64,000 nt of DNA from Nocardia gamkensis NBRC 108242 (GCF_001612985.1 NZ_BDBM01000003.1:124001-188000); one strand, 5' to 3'. Numbered from the stretch's first letter, positions 11,545-20,899 are shown. The notes: a model not told the origin generated them from the sequence alone. Translations and numbers: made by a program.

Positions 11545-12087
11545 ATGGCACTCAGCGCGACACTGCACAACTTCGCCGTCCACTTGGCCGACGTCGATCG
11601 CGGCGTCTATCAGGAGTTGGAGTTGCGGGTGGCGCGTCACCCGTCGGAATCCGCGGAGTTCATGCTGACGCGCGTGCTGGCCTACTGCCTCGAGTACGAG
11701 GAGGGCATCGCGTTCAGTGACGGCGGGGTCTCCTCGACCGACGAGCCCGCGGTGCTGGTCCGCGACCTCACCGGGCGCGTCATCGCGTGGATCGAAGTCG
11801 GCGCACCGGACGCGGAGCGGCTGCACCGGGGCAGCAAACTGGCCGAACGCGTCGCCGTCTACACCCATCGCGATCCGGTCAAGGTGCTGTCGCAACTTAC
11901 CGGCAAACGCATCCATCGCGCCGAGGCCATACCGCTCTACAGCTTCGACCGCGACTTCATCGATGCCGCCGTCGCCGCCGTCGAACGGCGCAACACCGTC
12001 ACCCTGTCGGTCACCGAGCGCCTGCTGTACCTGGACCTCAACGGCACCGGCCTGAGCACCTCGGTCGACGAGCACCGGCTCCCGTGA
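11545..12087 (+). CDS. YaeQ family protein
   Basis: A 180-aa protein matching the YaeQ family over its whole length, with conserved segments HPSESAEFMLTRVLAYCLEY near residue 32 and DEPAVLVRD and WIEVGAP in the middle. The fold is known to be related to the PD-(D/E)XK nucleases; the E, D and E-x-G residues of these segments fit that core. The physiological role of YaeQ is not established (early claims of RfaH suppression were withdrawn). It is a single gene, convergent with the Cys-rich secreted protein, whose stop lies 13 bases away. Confidence 0.87.
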   Translation: MALSATLHNFAVHLADVDRGVYQELELRVARHPSESAEFMLTRVLAYCLEYEEGIAFSDGGVSSTDEPAVLVRDLTGRVIAWIEVGAPDAERLHRGSKLAERVAVYTHRDPVKVLSQLTGKRIHRAEAIPLYSFDRDFIDAAVAAVERRNTVTLSVTERLLYLDLNGTGLSTSVDEHRLP

Positions 12088-12100
12088 TCTTCCGGCCGAC

Positions 12101-12574
12101 TCATCTGATCCGGCGTTCGCACTCCTCGAACTCGGTTCCCGCTTGGACACAGTCGTAGAGGCCGCTCTGCCTGTCGCCACTGGTGGGAGGCTCGCCGCAC
12201 AGCATCCCGCAGCGCTGGTAGTTCGGGACGGCGGTGCCGTCGGGCCAGTGGCAGGCATCGCTGTCGCAGGTGTAGCCGCGCGTGTTGGGGTCGCGCGGGA
12301 TCGGGTCTCGGCTGTAGGACCATACGAACGCGTCGGTGCCCTGCACCTGTGTGCAGTAGACGGTCCGCCCGTCGGCGAGGTGGCCGACCGCGCCGGGATC
12401 CTGGCAATAGTCGTTCAACGTGACGGTTGAGCCATCCGGCGCTCCGGCCGGCCCGCTACCGGACGGCAACGGTGCGGCCGCGGAGGTCGCGAACATCGCC
12501 GCCAGGAACGTCCCTCCGCCCACAACGCCCAGCAGAACTCGGCGCGCCACCCCCCGCTCACCTGGTCGAAACAT
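12101..12574 (-). CDS. Secreted cysteine-rich hypothetical protein
   Basis: A 157-aa protein with an N-terminal signal sequence (hydrophobic VLLGVVGGGTFLAAMFATSA, then AAAP as probable cleavage region) and a mature part with eight cysteines, compatible with four disulfides. The arrangement is spread evenly (NDYCQD, YCTQ, CDSDAC, CGMLCG, DCVQ, EECERR). I recognise no family. It is transcribed towards YaeQ and lies downstream of ureC with about 140 bp between them, so it is probably not part of the urease operon. Confidence 0.6.
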   Translation of the reverse strand: MFRPGERGVARRVLLGVVGGGTFLAAMFATSAAAPLPSGSGPAGAPDGSTVTLNDYCQDPGAVGHLADGRTVYCTQVQGTDAFVWSYSRDPIPRDPNTRGYTCDSDACHWPDGTAVPNYQRCGMLCGEPPTSGDRQSGLYDCVQAGTEFEECERRIR

Positions 12575-12713
12575 GCTTCCCTCCCTTCCTCGAGGCCCAG
12601 CAGGCTACCGGACTATACGCTCCTCCCCCGCTAGCTGCCGCACAAGTGGAACACCACCGAGACCCATACATTTCGCCGCGGCCATGTGCGGGGCGATCGT
12701 CCGTCGAGGACGA

Positions 12714-14435
12714 TCAGAACAGGAAATACCGCTGCGCCATGGGCAACTCCGTGGCGGGTTCTTCGCGCCAGACCTCGCCGTCGATGCGAACGGTGAAGGT
12801 GTCGGGCTCGACCTCGATTCGCGGCATGGCGTCGTTGTGCGGCAGGTCCGTCTTGGTCACGCCGCGCACGTTGCGGACCGGCACCAGCTCGCGCTGGACC
12901 CGCAACCGGTCGGCGAGGCCGTCCTCGATCGCCTGCTCGGAGACGAAATGCAGCGAGGTGGCGGCGGCGGTCGCCGGGGCGGCGCCGAACATGGGGCGCG
13001 GCAACACCGGCTGCGGGGTCGGGATGGAGGCGTTGGCGTCGCCCATCGCGGCCCAGGCGATCGCGCCGCCCTTGAGCACGGCGTGTGGGCGGACGCCGAA
13101 GAACGCGGGCTCCCAGAGCACGAGGTCGGCGAGCTTGCCGACTTCGACCGAGCCGATCTCGTGGTCCAGGCCGTGCGCGACGGCCGGGCAGATGGTGTAT
13201 TTCGCGACGTAGCGCCGCACCCGGGCGTTGTCGGCCGCGCCGTCGCCCGGCAGGGCGCCGCGGCGGCGTTTCATGACGTGCGCGGTCTGCCAGGTGCGCA
13301 GCACGACCTCGCCGATGCGGCCCATGGCCTGCGAGTCGCTGCCGATCATCGAGATGGCGCCGAGATCGTGCAGCAGATCCTCCGCCGCGATGGTGGACGG
13401 GCGGATGCGGCTCTCGGCGAAGGCCAGATCCTCCGGGATCGACGCGCTCAGGTGGTGGCAGACCATCAGCATGTCCAAGTGCTCGTCGAGGGTGTTGACG
13501 GTGTGCGGACGCGTCGGGTTGGTCGAGCTGGGCAGCACGTTGGGGTGGGCGGCGACGGTGATGATGTCGGGCGCGTGCCCGCCGCCCGCGCCCTCGGTGT
13601 GGTAGGCGTGGATGCCGCGCCCGGCGATCGCCGCCAGGGTGTCCTCGACGAAACCCGCCTCGTTCAAGGTGTCCGAGTGCAGCGCCACCTGCACCCCCGC
13701 GGCGTCGGCCACCCTGAGGCAGGCATCGATCGCGGCGGGCGTGGAGCCCCAGTCCTCATGCAGCTTGAATCCCGATGCCCCGCCGCGCAATTGCTCCCAC
13801 ATGGCCTCGGCGCTCACGGTGTTGCCCTTGCCGAGCAGCACGATGTTCAGCGGCCAGGCGTCGGTGGCCTCGAGCATGCGCGCGAGATGCCACGCGCCCG
13901 GCGTCACGGTGGTCGCCTTGCTGCCCTCCGCCGGACCGGTGCCCCCGCCGATGAGGGTGGTGATCCCACCGCCGAGCGCCTCCTCCATCAGCTGCGGGCA
14001 GATGAAGTGCACGTGACAGTCGATCGCGCCCGCCGTCAGGATGCGGCCGTTGCCCGCGATGATCTCGGTGGACGGGCCGACGACCAGGTCCGGGTGCACG
14101 CCGGTCATGGTGTCGGGGTTGCCCGCCTTGCCGATCGCGCTGATCCGCCCGTCGCGAATACCGACGTCGGCCTTGATGATTCCCCAATGATCGATGATCA
14201 CCACACCCGTGATCACCGTGTCGGGAGCGCCCTCGGCGCGCGTCGCGCGGGACTGGCCCATGGATTCGCGCAGTACCTTGCCGCCGCCGAACACGGCCTC
14301 GTCGCCCGCGCGCCCCGGTCCCCCGCTGCGGTCCTCGGTGATCTCGATCAGCAGATCGGTGTCGGCCAATCTGATCCGGTCGCCCGTCGTCGGCCCGAAC
14401 AGTTCGGCGTACCGCGCCCGGCTCAGCTCACTCAT
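12714..14435 (-). CDS. ureC: Urease subunit alpha
   Basis: A 573-aa catalytic subunit of nickel urease (urea to ammonia and carbamate). All active-site elements are visible: the His pair in [10 protein letters not shown], the carbamylated lysine in GFKLHEDWG, His in ALHSDTLNE, His in [11 protein letters not shown], the mobile-flap Cys/His in MVCHHL and the nickel-binding Asp in [12 protein letters not shown]. Length and the N terminus ([20 protein letters not shown]) are typical. It is third in ureA-ureB-ureC, 41 bp after ureB. Activation normally needs UreD/E/F/G; none of these genes follow here. Confidence 0.97.
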   Translation of the reverse strand: MSELSRARYAELFGPTTGDRIRLADTDLLIEITEDRSGGPGRAGDEAVFGGGKVLRESMGQSRATRAEGAPDTVITGVVIIDHWGIIKADVGIRDGRISAIGKAGNPDTMTGVHPDLVVGPSTEIIAGNGRILTAGAIDCHVHFICPQLMEEALGGGITTLIGGGTGPAEGSKATTVTPGAWHLARMLEATDAWPLNIVLLGKGNTVSAEAMWEQLRGGASGFKLHEDWGSTPAAIDACLRVADAAGVQVALHSDTLNEAGFVEDTLAAIAGRGIHAYHTEGAGGGHAPDIITVAAHPNVLPSSTNPTRPHTVNTLDEHLDMLMVCHHLSASIPEDLAFAESRIRPSTIAAEDLLHDLGAISMIGSDSQAMGRIGEVVLRTWQTAHVMKRRRGALPGDGAADNARVRRYVAKYTICPAVAHGLDHEIGSVEVGKLADLVLWEPAFFGVRPHAVLKGGAIAWAAMGDANASIPTPQPVLPRPMFGAAPATAAATSLHFVSEQAIEDGLADRLRVQRELVPVRNVRGVTKTDLPHNDAMPRIEVEPDTFTVRIDGEVWREEPATELPMAQRYFLF

Positions 14436-14476
14436 CGCGTCCTACCTCCTGAGCCCGCGCACTCGGGGCACACGCG

Positions 14477-14788
14477 CTAGTCATCCAGACGGCCCGGCGG
14501 GGTCGGGCTGATGCCGTGGACTTCACGGGCGCCGCCCAGCGGCACGAGCCATACGCGTTGCCCGAGACCGGGTTCGAAGCGCACCGCGGTCCCGGCCGGG
14601 ATATCGAGACGATGGCCGTGCGCGGCCGCCCGGTCGAACTCCAGCGCCGCGTTCGCCTGCGGGAAGTGCACATGGCTGCCGACCTGCACCGGCCGGTCAC
14701 CGGTATTGATCACGTCCAGTTCGAGGCGCCGCGCACCGGCGTTCAGTTCGATGACGCCCTCGGCGCAGAAATACTCGCCGGGGATCAC
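14477..14788 (-). CDS. ureB: Urease subunit beta
   Basis: A 103-aa urease beta subunit, starting with GTG at 14788 and the family-typical MIPGEYF. The conserved [11 protein letters not shown] and [15 protein letters not shown] segments are present. It forms the (alpha-beta-gamma)3 enzyme with UreA and UreC and has no catalytic residues of its own. It lies 49 bp after ureA and 41 bp before ureC, so the three are one transcription unit. Confidence 0.95.
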   Translation of the reverse strand: MIPGEYFCAEGVIELNAGARRLELDVINTGDRPVQVGSHVHFPQANAALEFDRAAAHGHRLDIPAGTAVRFEPGLGQRVWLVPLGGAREVHGISPTPPGRLDD

Positions 14789-14837
14789 GCCGGGCCTCGG
14801 TCCGGCTCGAGGCCGCTCGGGTATCGCATACGGCCGC

Positions 14838-15140
14838 CTAGCCGATCGGGTGGTGCACGGTGACGAGCTTCGTGCCGTCCGGGAAGGTCGCCTCGACCTG
14901 GACGTCGGGGATCATCTCCGGCACACCTTCCATCACGTCGTCGCGGGTGAGAACCGTCCGCCCCGAGGACATCAGTTCGGCGACGGTGCGGCCGTCGCGC
15001 GCGCCTTCCAGCACGTGGTCGGTGATCAGCGCCACCGCCTCGGGATGGTTCAGCTTGAGCCCGCGCGCCTGCCTGCGCCGGGCCAGCTCCGCGGCGTAGC
15101 TGAGCAGCAGGCGCTCCTGCTCGTGCGGTGACAGTCGCAT
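14838..15140 (-). CDS. ureA: Urease subunit gamma
   Basis: A 100-aa urease gamma subunit with the standard start ([20 protein letters not shown]), [10 protein letters not shown] and a C terminus ending [11 protein letters not shown]. It is the first gene of ureABC. The start is unambiguous by length. The upstream gap to the thioesterase gene is only 76 bp, so the urease promoter is in that gap or readthrough from 15663 is possible. Confidence 0.95.
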   Translation of the reverse strand: MRLSPHEQERLLLSYAAELARRRQARGLKLNHPEAVALITDHVLEGARDGRTVAELMSSGRTVLTRDDVMEGVPEMIPDVQVEATFPDGTKLVTVHHPIG

Positions 15141-15216
15141 CCGGGCTCCTCACCGGTTCGCAGGGGCGGGTGACGGCCATTCTGGCACGCCCGTTCCGCC
15201 CTCGCCGGAGGAGCGC

Positions 15217-15663
15217 TCAGGAACGGTGCGGCAGATTCTGCAATCGCACCTGACCGCGGGCCACGGTGCGCCCCTGCTCGTCGGTGATGACGACCTGCCA
15301 CAGCTGCTGGAGCCTGCCGCGATGCACCGGCGTCGCTTCGCCGAACAGCGTGCCCTCGCGGACCGCGCGCAGGAAATCGGTGTTGTTGTTCACGCCGACC
15401 ACCGTGCCCTGGTCGCCGAGCCAGACGCCGCCCGCGATGCTGGCGAGCGTCTCGATGACGGTGCAGTACACGCCGCCGTTCTGAATGCCCGCGGGCTGGT
15501 AGAGATGCGGCTTGACGACCCACTCGCCGCACACGCGGTCGGGACTCAGCTCGGTGTAGCGCAGGCCGATCAGGTCGGCGAAGGTGCCTTCGCTGTAGGC
15601 GTTCATCTGCTCGGGCGTGACATCCGCCAGCGAGCCGACCTGCGAGGTTTCCTGCTGTGTCAT
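15217..15663 (-). CDS. PaaI-type hotdog thioesterase
   Basis: A 148-aa single hotdog-fold protein. HLYQPAGIQNGGVYCTVIET is the PaaI/4-hydroxybenzoyl-CoA thioesterase signature, with the N-G-G region and the catalytic acidic residue on the following helix (ET). NNNTDFLRAVREGTLFGEA follows as the usual second strand pair. It probably hydrolyses an acyl- or aroyl-CoA; the substrate cannot be predicted. It lies just upstream of ureA on the same strand but is not functionally linked to urease by any known pathway. Confidence 0.85.
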   Translation of the reverse strand: MTQQETSQVGSLADVTPEQMNAYSEGTFADLIGLRYTELSPDRVCGEWVVKPHLYQPAGIQNGGVYCTVIETLASIAGGVWLGDQGTVVGVNNNTDFLRAVREGTLFGEATPVHRGRLQQLWQVVITDEQGRTVARGQVRLQNLPHRS

Positions 15664-15771
15664 GTATTCACTGTCGCACAGCGTCCGCTCCCCGCCGTCG
15701 CGGCCTCACGTCGGGTCCGCACAGGTGCCGGCCTCCGTGCCCCACACCCGAGGTCGGCTACCAGTGCGGCC

Positions 15772-16575
15772 TCACCCGCCCGCCAGCGTGACCGTCCGGC
15801 CGTTCAGCGGCTGGGTCGGCCGGTTGCTGTGCGCGAACAGCGTCCGGTATCGGTCGACGTCGTCCGGAGTCACCGTGACCGGACTGCCGAGCACCGTCCA
15901 CGGGACGCCCTCGCTGCACGGCGGCGTGGTGAGCGAACCCTGATAGCGGTATTGGTCGGTGGCGGCAGGCAGCATGGAACGCAGGTCGATCGGGCCCGGC
16001 ACGACGGTGTCGGCGTCCGCCGCCCGCGGCGCGACCGAGAGGATCGGCGCGAAGGCCGACGGTCCCGGCGCCGCGCGCAGCAGCACACCGAGTACGGCCA
16101 CCCCGCCCGTCGCGCTCTTGTGCACGAAGTGCGCTTCCATCGCGGTGCCCACCCCGTCCACGGTGTGCTCGCTCGGCAGGTGGAAATGGAATTGCGTGAG
16201 CTCGAACGGCACGCCGTCGACCACGATGCGATTTCCGTTGCCCGCGGGGAGATTCGCCTGCACGGTGTGGCCGGTGTTGCGCAGCGTCACCGCGGACGTC
16301 GAGTGGTAGTCGACGGTGGTGTGCTCGTGCGGCTCGAGCCGGGCGTGGCCGGGCAGGTCGACGGGTGACTGCTGATGGCCGCTCTTGCAGGTGACGAAGT
16401 CCCGGTCCAGGTCGGCCCAGTGGTCGGGGCCCTCGGCGTCGTAATCCCAGTGCGGCGCGGCGTGCGGGGAGGATTCGCTCGACAGCTGCTCGCCGGAGCC
16501 GCAGGCGGGAATCACGAGTACCGCGACGGCGGACAGCACCGCTGCGATGGGACGGGATGGTGTATTGGTGGGCAA
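15772..16575 (-). CDS. Lipoprotein alpha-class carbonic anhydrase
   Basis: About 267 aa. After a signal peptide ending in a lipobox cysteine (VIPACGS) comes a complete alpha-carbonic anhydrase: HWDYDAEGPDHWADLD near the start, SPVDLPG, the zinc ligands in QFHFHLPSEH (two His) and EAHFVH (third His), then GSLTTPPCSEGVPWTVL. It hydrates CO2 outside the membrane. I prefer the TTG at 16575, which has GAGGGG 8 bases upstream and gives a normal signal peptide; the longer frame to 16689 adds a non-signal extension. Alpha-class enzymes are less common than beta-class in actinobacteria. Confidence 0.85.
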   Translation of the reverse strand: MPTNTPSRPIAAVLSAVAVLVIPACGSGEQLSSESSPHAAPHWDYDAEGPDHWADLDRDFVTCKSGHQQSPVDLPGHARLEPHEHTTVDYHSTSAVTLRNTGHTVQANLPAGNGNRIVVDGVPFELTQFHFHLPSEHTVDGVGTAMEAHFVHKSATGGVAVLGVLLRAAPGPSAFAPILSVAPRAADADTVVPGPIDLRSMLPAATDQYRYQGSLTTPPCSEGVPWTVLGSPVTVTPDDVDRYRTLFAHSNRPTQPLNGRTVTLAGG

Positions 16576-16947
16576 GCTGACAACCCCTCGAACTTCCGGA
16601 GAGCCACCGTGAACCCGGCGAGAGGGCAAGCGGGCATCATCGACGGCTCGGAGCCGGCGCGCGACGCTGCGCACCGATGATCGCGACACGGCACCGGGCC
16701 GAATCCACGGCGCGGCGGTGACCCACCGAGGACGACCGGACGACGAATACCCTTGCTGTGCAGCGGGTTCTACGTTCGTGTCGGCGTCAGACTAGATCCG
16801 GGAGGGGGCGGCACGCCAGAGCGGGCGACGTAGTTCACAGGAAGACAGAGCGGCGGGCCCCACCGGAAGTGGAGCCCGCCGCGGCAAGGGATCGGGGGTC
16901 ACCGCAGCCCTCGGGACTCGCACGCGATCCATACGCCGCGTTCGAGT

Positions 16948-16966
16948 ATAGGTCAGGCTTACCTAA
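16948..16966. promoter_or_regulatory. IdeR/DtxR-type iron box overlapping the FhuF-like stop codon
   Basis: The 19-mer ATAGGTCAGGCTTACCTAA differs from the IdeR/DtxR consensus (TTAGGTTAGGCTAACCTAA) at three positions. It overlaps the stop codon of the FhuF-like gene (16959-16961). The nearest gene it could control is the carbonic anhydrase, 370 bp to the left, or something now lost. The rest of the 383 bp between 16575 and 16959 holds no gene I can support. The match to the consensus is strong; a working role at this position is uncertain. Confidence 0.6.
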
Positions 16967-17666
16967 CCAAGCAAGACCCGGTTCGCCGCACGGGGAGCCC
17001 GCGCTCGGCCATCGCCGCCAGCAGTCCCTGCCCACGCCGGGCACCGGTGAGGGAATCGGTCCGCGCGAGATCGGGAACGTAAGTCGAAGCGCCCGCTACC
17101 GATTCACCGACGAGAGACCAGAACCGCCGGGCACTCAAACCGGAGCAGCGGGTCATGTTCTGCTGGACGACGGTCAGCGCGGACGCGCAGCGATGCGCGA
17201 GCCAGACGTACATCGCTTCCGCGCACGGCAGCGTGACCACACCGGGGGCGCCCGCCAGCGGGTCACCGTCGATCACGCGAATAGTGGTGTCCGACAAGCC
17301 CGCCCAGTCGATTCCGCCATCGTTGTCGGTATGGATCCAGAGGTTCTCCAGCCCAGGATCCCACGCCCGGCCCTCCGCGACGAGCAATGCGACCACTCGC
17401 CCGGCGATCGCGTGGATCAGGGCCGTCGCCACCACTTCCGCCGCGATGTCGGCGCTGATCATCTCCGCCGCGTGCCGCCGGTACATGAGGTCGACGCGCC
17501 CTTCACGCACGCCGTCCGCCAGCTGCCACCAGCGCCGTTTCCCCTGTTCCGCGATCGCGGCCACGGCGTAGACCCGCGGATGCTCCGGTTGCAGCGCGCG
17601 AAGCCGGGCACCGGCGCGTCCGAACGCCGTCGTCGAGCGATGTGGCGTGGTGATGAGCTCGGTCAT
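16959..17666 (-). CDS. FhuF-like siderophore ferric reductase, Fe-S cysteines missing
   Basis: A 235-aa protein with start ATG at 17666 after GAGGAGG. The C-terminal stretch GLPVRRTGSCLVR resembles the start of the FhuF/siderophore-reductase [2Fe-2S] motif (usually RR-x-CC-x10-C-x2-C), but it ends immediately after one Cys, so the other cluster ligands are absent. The body (HAAEMISADIAAEVVATALIH) suits the FhuF family, which reduces imported ferric siderophores to release iron. It is divergent from the FecCD permease genes, with an iron box between them. The truncation, exactly into another iron box, suggests rearrangement; the protein may not carry a cluster. Confidence 0.6.
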   Translation of the reverse strand: MTELITTPHRSTTAFGRAGARLRALQPEHPRVYAVAAIAEQGKRRWWQLADGVREGRVDLMYRRHAAEMISADIAAEVVATALIHAIAGRVVALLVAEGRAWDPGLENLWIHTDNDGGIDWAGLSDTTIRVIDGDPLAGAPGVVTLPCAEAMYVWLAHRCASALTVVQQNMTRCSGLSARRFWSLVGESVAGASTYVPDLARTDSLTGARRGQGLLAAMAERGLPVRRTGSCLVR

Positions 17667-17737
17667 CGAACCTCCTCGGGGATCGGCTCCGTCGCGCGGC
17701 GCGGCGGACACTCGGCCATGCCCGTCTGTAGCGAAAG

Positions 17738-17756
17738 ATAGGTTAGGCTTACCAGA
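17738..17756. promoter_or_regulatory. IdeR/DtxR-type iron box in divergent siderophore-uptake promoter
   Basis: ATAGGTTAGGCTTACCAGA matches the IdeR/DtxR operator consensus well through its first fifteen bases. It lies between the FhuF-like gene (start 17666, leftward) and the first FecCD permease gene (start 17798, rightward), about 45-70 bp from each start, the usual position for repression by Fe(II)-IdeR. Both operons should therefore be induced in iron limitation. Confidence 0.78.
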
Positions 17757-17797
17757 CCTAGCAACCGTATCGCTGATTTCAGGAGCAGCTCGTCGCC

Positions 17798-18844
17798 GTG
17801 ACCCCCCTTGCCACCGTGAGGCGGCGACGTCTTTCCGGACTTCTCGTCTCGACCGTTCTGCTACTGCTCGCCGTGCTCGCCGGCGTCGCGGTCGGCGCCC
17901 GTTCGCTCGCGCCGGGGACCGTGTACGACGCCGTGCACCACGCACTCACCTGCCCCGGCGGGCCCTTCGCCTGCGCAGCCGGTTCCACCGAGGAGCAGAT
18001 CGTGCGCGGCCTGCGTCTACCCCGCACCGCGCTGGCGCTGGTCTGTGGCTCGGCCCTGGGTATCGCGGGCGCGCTCATCCAGGGCTACACCCGCAATCCG
18101 CTCGCCGACGCCGGATTACTCGGACTCAACGCGGGCGCGGCGTTTCTCGCCGCGCTGAGCACGTATCTGTTCGCCTTCAGCGCACCGGAGCAATACATCT
18201 GGTTCGCCTTCGCCGGAGCGCTGATCGCCGGCGTGGTGGTGTTCGCGACCTCGTCGGTGGGCGGCGGCAAGGCGAGCCCGCTGAGCCTGGTACTCGGGGG
18301 CGCCGCGGTCACCGCGTTCCTGCAGGCGATGACGAACGCCGTCGTGCTGTTCGACGCCTCCGCGCTGGACACCTACCGGTTCTGGGTGATCGGCACGGTC
18401 GCGGGCCGCGACGCCGCGGTGTTCTGGCAGGTGCTGCCGTTCCTGGCGGCGGGCATGCTGCTGGCGGTGCTGGCGGCGCCGGGACTGAACGTCCTGGGCT
18501 TGGGCGACGACGTCGCGCGCGGACTCGGCGTGCACGTCGGCCGCAGCCGTGCGCTCGGCCTCGCGTCGGTCGTGCTGCTCACGGGCGCCGCGACGGCGGC
18601 GGTCGGTCCGATCGCCTTCCTCGGCCTGGTCGTCCCGCATCTGGCACGCGCGGTCACCGGGCCGGACAATCGCTGGCTGATCCCCTATTCCGGGCTGTTC
18701 GGCGCGTTGCTGCTGCTGAGCGCCGACGTGGCGGGCCGTCTGGTGGCCCGGCCGGGCGAGCTGGAGGTCGGGGTGATGCTGGCCGTGGTCGGCGTGCCGT
18801 TCTTCCTCGCGTTCGTGCGTCGGCGAAAGTTGGTGAATCTGTGA
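17798..18844 (+). CDS. FecCD-family iron-siderophore ABC permease (first)
   Basis: A 348-aa polytopic membrane protein of the FecCD/BtuC family, with about nine to ten hydrophobic segments. RLPRTALALVCGSALGIAGA and QGYTRNPLADAGLLGLNAGA are the family hallmarks, and GPIAFLGLVVPHLAR is the coupling region for the ATPase. It forms the import channel with the next gene. GTG start at 17798. It lies just after an iron box and overlaps the second permease by 4 bases. No substrate-binding lipoprotein is encoded in this locus, so the partner must lie elsewhere. Confidence 0.92.
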   Translation: MTPLATVRRRRLSGLLVSTVLLLLAVLAGVAVGARSLAPGTVYDAVHHALTCPGGPFACAAGSTEEQIVRGLRLPRTALALVCGSALGIAGALIQGYTRNPLADAGLLGLNAGAAFLAALSTYLFAFSAPEQYIWFAFAGALIAGVVVFATSSVGGGKASPLSLVLGGAAVTAFLQAMTNAVVLFDASALDTYRFWVIGTVAGRDAAVFWQVLPFLAAGMLLAVLAAPGLNVLGLGDDVARGLGVHVGRSRALGLASVVLLTGAATAAVGPIAFLGLVVPHLARAVTGPDNRWLIPYSGLFGALLLLSADVAGRLVARPGELEVGVMLAVVGVPFFLAFVRRRKLVNL

Positions 18845-19932
18845 CGGTCTCGCCGCGAACCACGAGCGCGCGTCCCGCCCTGCGCGTCGGCCCGGTGTCG
18901 GCGGTGCTGCGACCGCGGATGGTGCTGGTCGTCGCGGTCCTGATCGCGCTGGCGCTCGGGCTCTTCTGCCTGGAGATCGCGGTGGGCGAATCCCATCTGC
19001 CGCTCGGGCGCGTGCTGGACGTGCTCACCGGCGGCGGCACCAGAGCACAGCGGTTCATCGTGCTCGAATCGCGGCTGCCGCGCGCGCTCACCGCGCTCGT
19101 GGTCGGCCTCGCGCTCGGGCTCGCGGGCGCGATCACCCAGTCCATCCTGCACAATCCGCTGGCCGCGCCGGACATGCTCGGCATCACCTCCGGCGCGAGC
19201 CTGGGCGCTGTCGCCGTGCTGGTCGGCACCGGCGGCGCGAGCACCGGACTGGCCGCTTCGGTTGGTGCGCCGCTGGCCGCGCTCGCCGGCGGTCTGCTCA
19301 CCGCCGTCGCCATCTACCTGCTCGCCTGGGGCCGCACCGCCACCGGCGGGTACGGCGCCACCGGGCTGCGGCTGGTGCTGATCGGCGTCGGGATGAACGC
19401 CCTGCTGACTGCGGGGATCAGCTGGCTGCTCACCCGCGCCAGCCTGGGGGACGCCCAGCGCGCGCAGCTGTGGCTGAACGGATCGCTCAACGCGGCCGAC
19501 TCGGCGCACTTGGCGCCCGCCGCGATCGCCGCGGGCGTCGCCGCCGTCGTCGCGCTCGCCTCCGCCCGCACCCTCGCCGCGTTGCGCCTCGGCTCCGACA
19601 CCACACGTGCACTGGGAGTGCGCATCCAGACGCAGCAGGCCATCCTGATCGGGGCTGCCGTGGTGGCCGCCTCGGTGGCGACCGCCGCCGTCGGGCCGGT
19701 CGGCTTCGTCGCCCTCGCCGCGCCGCAGATCGCACGGCGCCTGCTGCGCACCCCGGGCGAGCCGCTCGTCGGCTCCGCCGTCGTGGGCGCCATCCTGGTG
19801 GTCGGCGCGGATGTCGCCGCGCGCACGCTGTTTCCGGTCGAGCTGCCCGTCGGCGTCGTGACCGCGGCATTCGGCGGACCGTTCCTGCTGTACCTGCTCG
19901 TGCGTATGAACCGGAAGGCAACGCTGTCATGA
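18841..19932 (+). CDS. FecCD-family iron-siderophore ABC permease (second)
   Basis: A 363-aa FecCD-family permease, the heterodimer partner of the preceding gene. Visible hallmarks are ESRLPRALTALVVGLALGLA, LHNPLAAPDMLGITSGASLG and GPVGFVALAAPQIARRLL. The GTG at 18841 overlaps the previous stop (GTGA), showing translational coupling, and its own end overlaps the ATPase start by 4 bases. It is part of the iron-box-controlled operon. Confidence 0.92.
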   Translation: MTVSPRTTSARPALRVGPVSAVLRPRMVLVVAVLIALALGLFCLEIAVGESHLPLGRVLDVLTGGGTRAQRFIVLESRLPRALTALVVGLALGLAGAITQSILHNPLAAPDMLGITSGASLGAVAVLVGTGGASTGLAASVGAPLAALAGGLLTAVAIYLLAWGRTATGGYGATGLRLVLIGVGMNALLTAGISWLLTRASLGDAQRAQLWLNGSLNAADSAHLAPAAIAAGVAAVVALASARTLAALRLGSDTTRALGVRIQTQQAILIGAAVVAASVATAAVGPVGFVALAAPQIARRLLRTPGEPLVGSAVVGAILVVGADVAARTLFPVELPVGVVTAAFGGPFLLYLLVRMNRKATLS

Positions 19933-20828
19933 CGATCGCAGACATCACCACCCCAGAAGCCACGAGGCGGGCGAGCGCTCCGGGGCACCGGCTCGGCGCC
20001 GAGCAGGTCACTCTCGGGTACGGCGACCGGGTGATCGTCGACGGGCTGAGCCTGACCATCACCCCCGGTGTGGTCACGACCGTGATCGGACCCAACGGTT
20101 GCGGAAAGTCCACCGTGCTGCGTTCGCTGGGCCGTCTGCTGCGCCCCCGAGAAGGCCGAGTCGTCTTGGACGGCAAAGCCATTTCGACGATGAAGACCAA
20201 GGATGTGGCTCGCGTCGTCGGCATGCTGCCGCAGTCGCCGGTCGCGCCGGAGGGACTCACCGTCGCCGATCTGGTCGCCCGCGGACGCCACCCGCACCAG
20301 TCCTGGTTCCGGCAGTGGTCGGGGACGGACGAAACCGAGGTGACGACCGCGCTGGAACAAACCGGTATCGCCGACCTCGCCGACCGCGCGCTCGACGAGT
20401 TGTCCGGCGGGCAGCGCCAGCGCGCCTGGATCTCGATGGCGCTGGCCCAGGGCACCGACATCCTGCTGCTCGACGAGCCGACCACGTATCTGGATCTGGC
20501 GCACTCCATCGAGGTGCTCGATCTGGTGGACCGGTTGCACGCCGATCTCGGGCGCACCGTCGTCATGGTGCTGCACGATCTCAATCTCGCGATCCGCTAC
20601 AGCGACCAGTTGGTCGTCATGCGCGACGGGCGCGTCGTCGCCGCGGGAGCACCGGGCGAGGTGATATCGGTCGAGCTGCTGCGCGCGGTGTTCGATCTGG
20701 ACGCGACGGTGCTGGAGGACCCGGTGTCGGGCCGCCCGATGATCGTGCCGATCGGGGCGCGGCATGTGCGCGGAAAGGTCGGCGGACCCGCCGACACGGG
20801 GGGCGAATCGGCGCCCTATGAGAAATGA
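19929..20828 (+). CDS. Iron-siderophore ABC transporter ATPase (FecE-like)
   Basis: A 299-aa ABC ATPase of the FecE/FhuC type, powering the two permeases upstream. It has Walker A GPNGCGKST (about residue 55), a Q-loop in LPQSPVAPEGLTV, signature LSGGQRQR, Walker B ILLLDEPTTYLD and the H-loop VLHDLN. ATG at 19929 lies within the 4-base overlap with the second permease. The last 20 or so residues are a polar extension beyond the usual end. Regulation is through the iron box at 17738. Confidence 0.93.
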   Translation: MTIADITTPEATRRASAPGHRLGAEQVTLGYGDRVIVDGLSLTITPGVVTTVIGPNGCGKSTVLRSLGRLLRPREGRVVLDGKAISTMKTKDVARVVGMLPQSPVAPEGLTVADLVARGRHPHQSWFRQWSGTDETEVTTALEQTGIADLADRALDELSGGQRQRAWISMALAQGTDILLLDEPTTYLDLAHSIEVLDLVDRLHADLGRTVVMVLHDLNLAIRYSDQLVVMRDGRVVAAGAPGEVISVELLRAVFDLDATVLEDPVSGRPMIVPIGARHVRGKVGGPADTGGESAPYEK

Positions 20829-20899
20829 CACACCAGCTATTTCACGGTTACGACACCCTGTAGTACGCATCGGCGTCGTTGAGTACCTAAAATTGTGGG

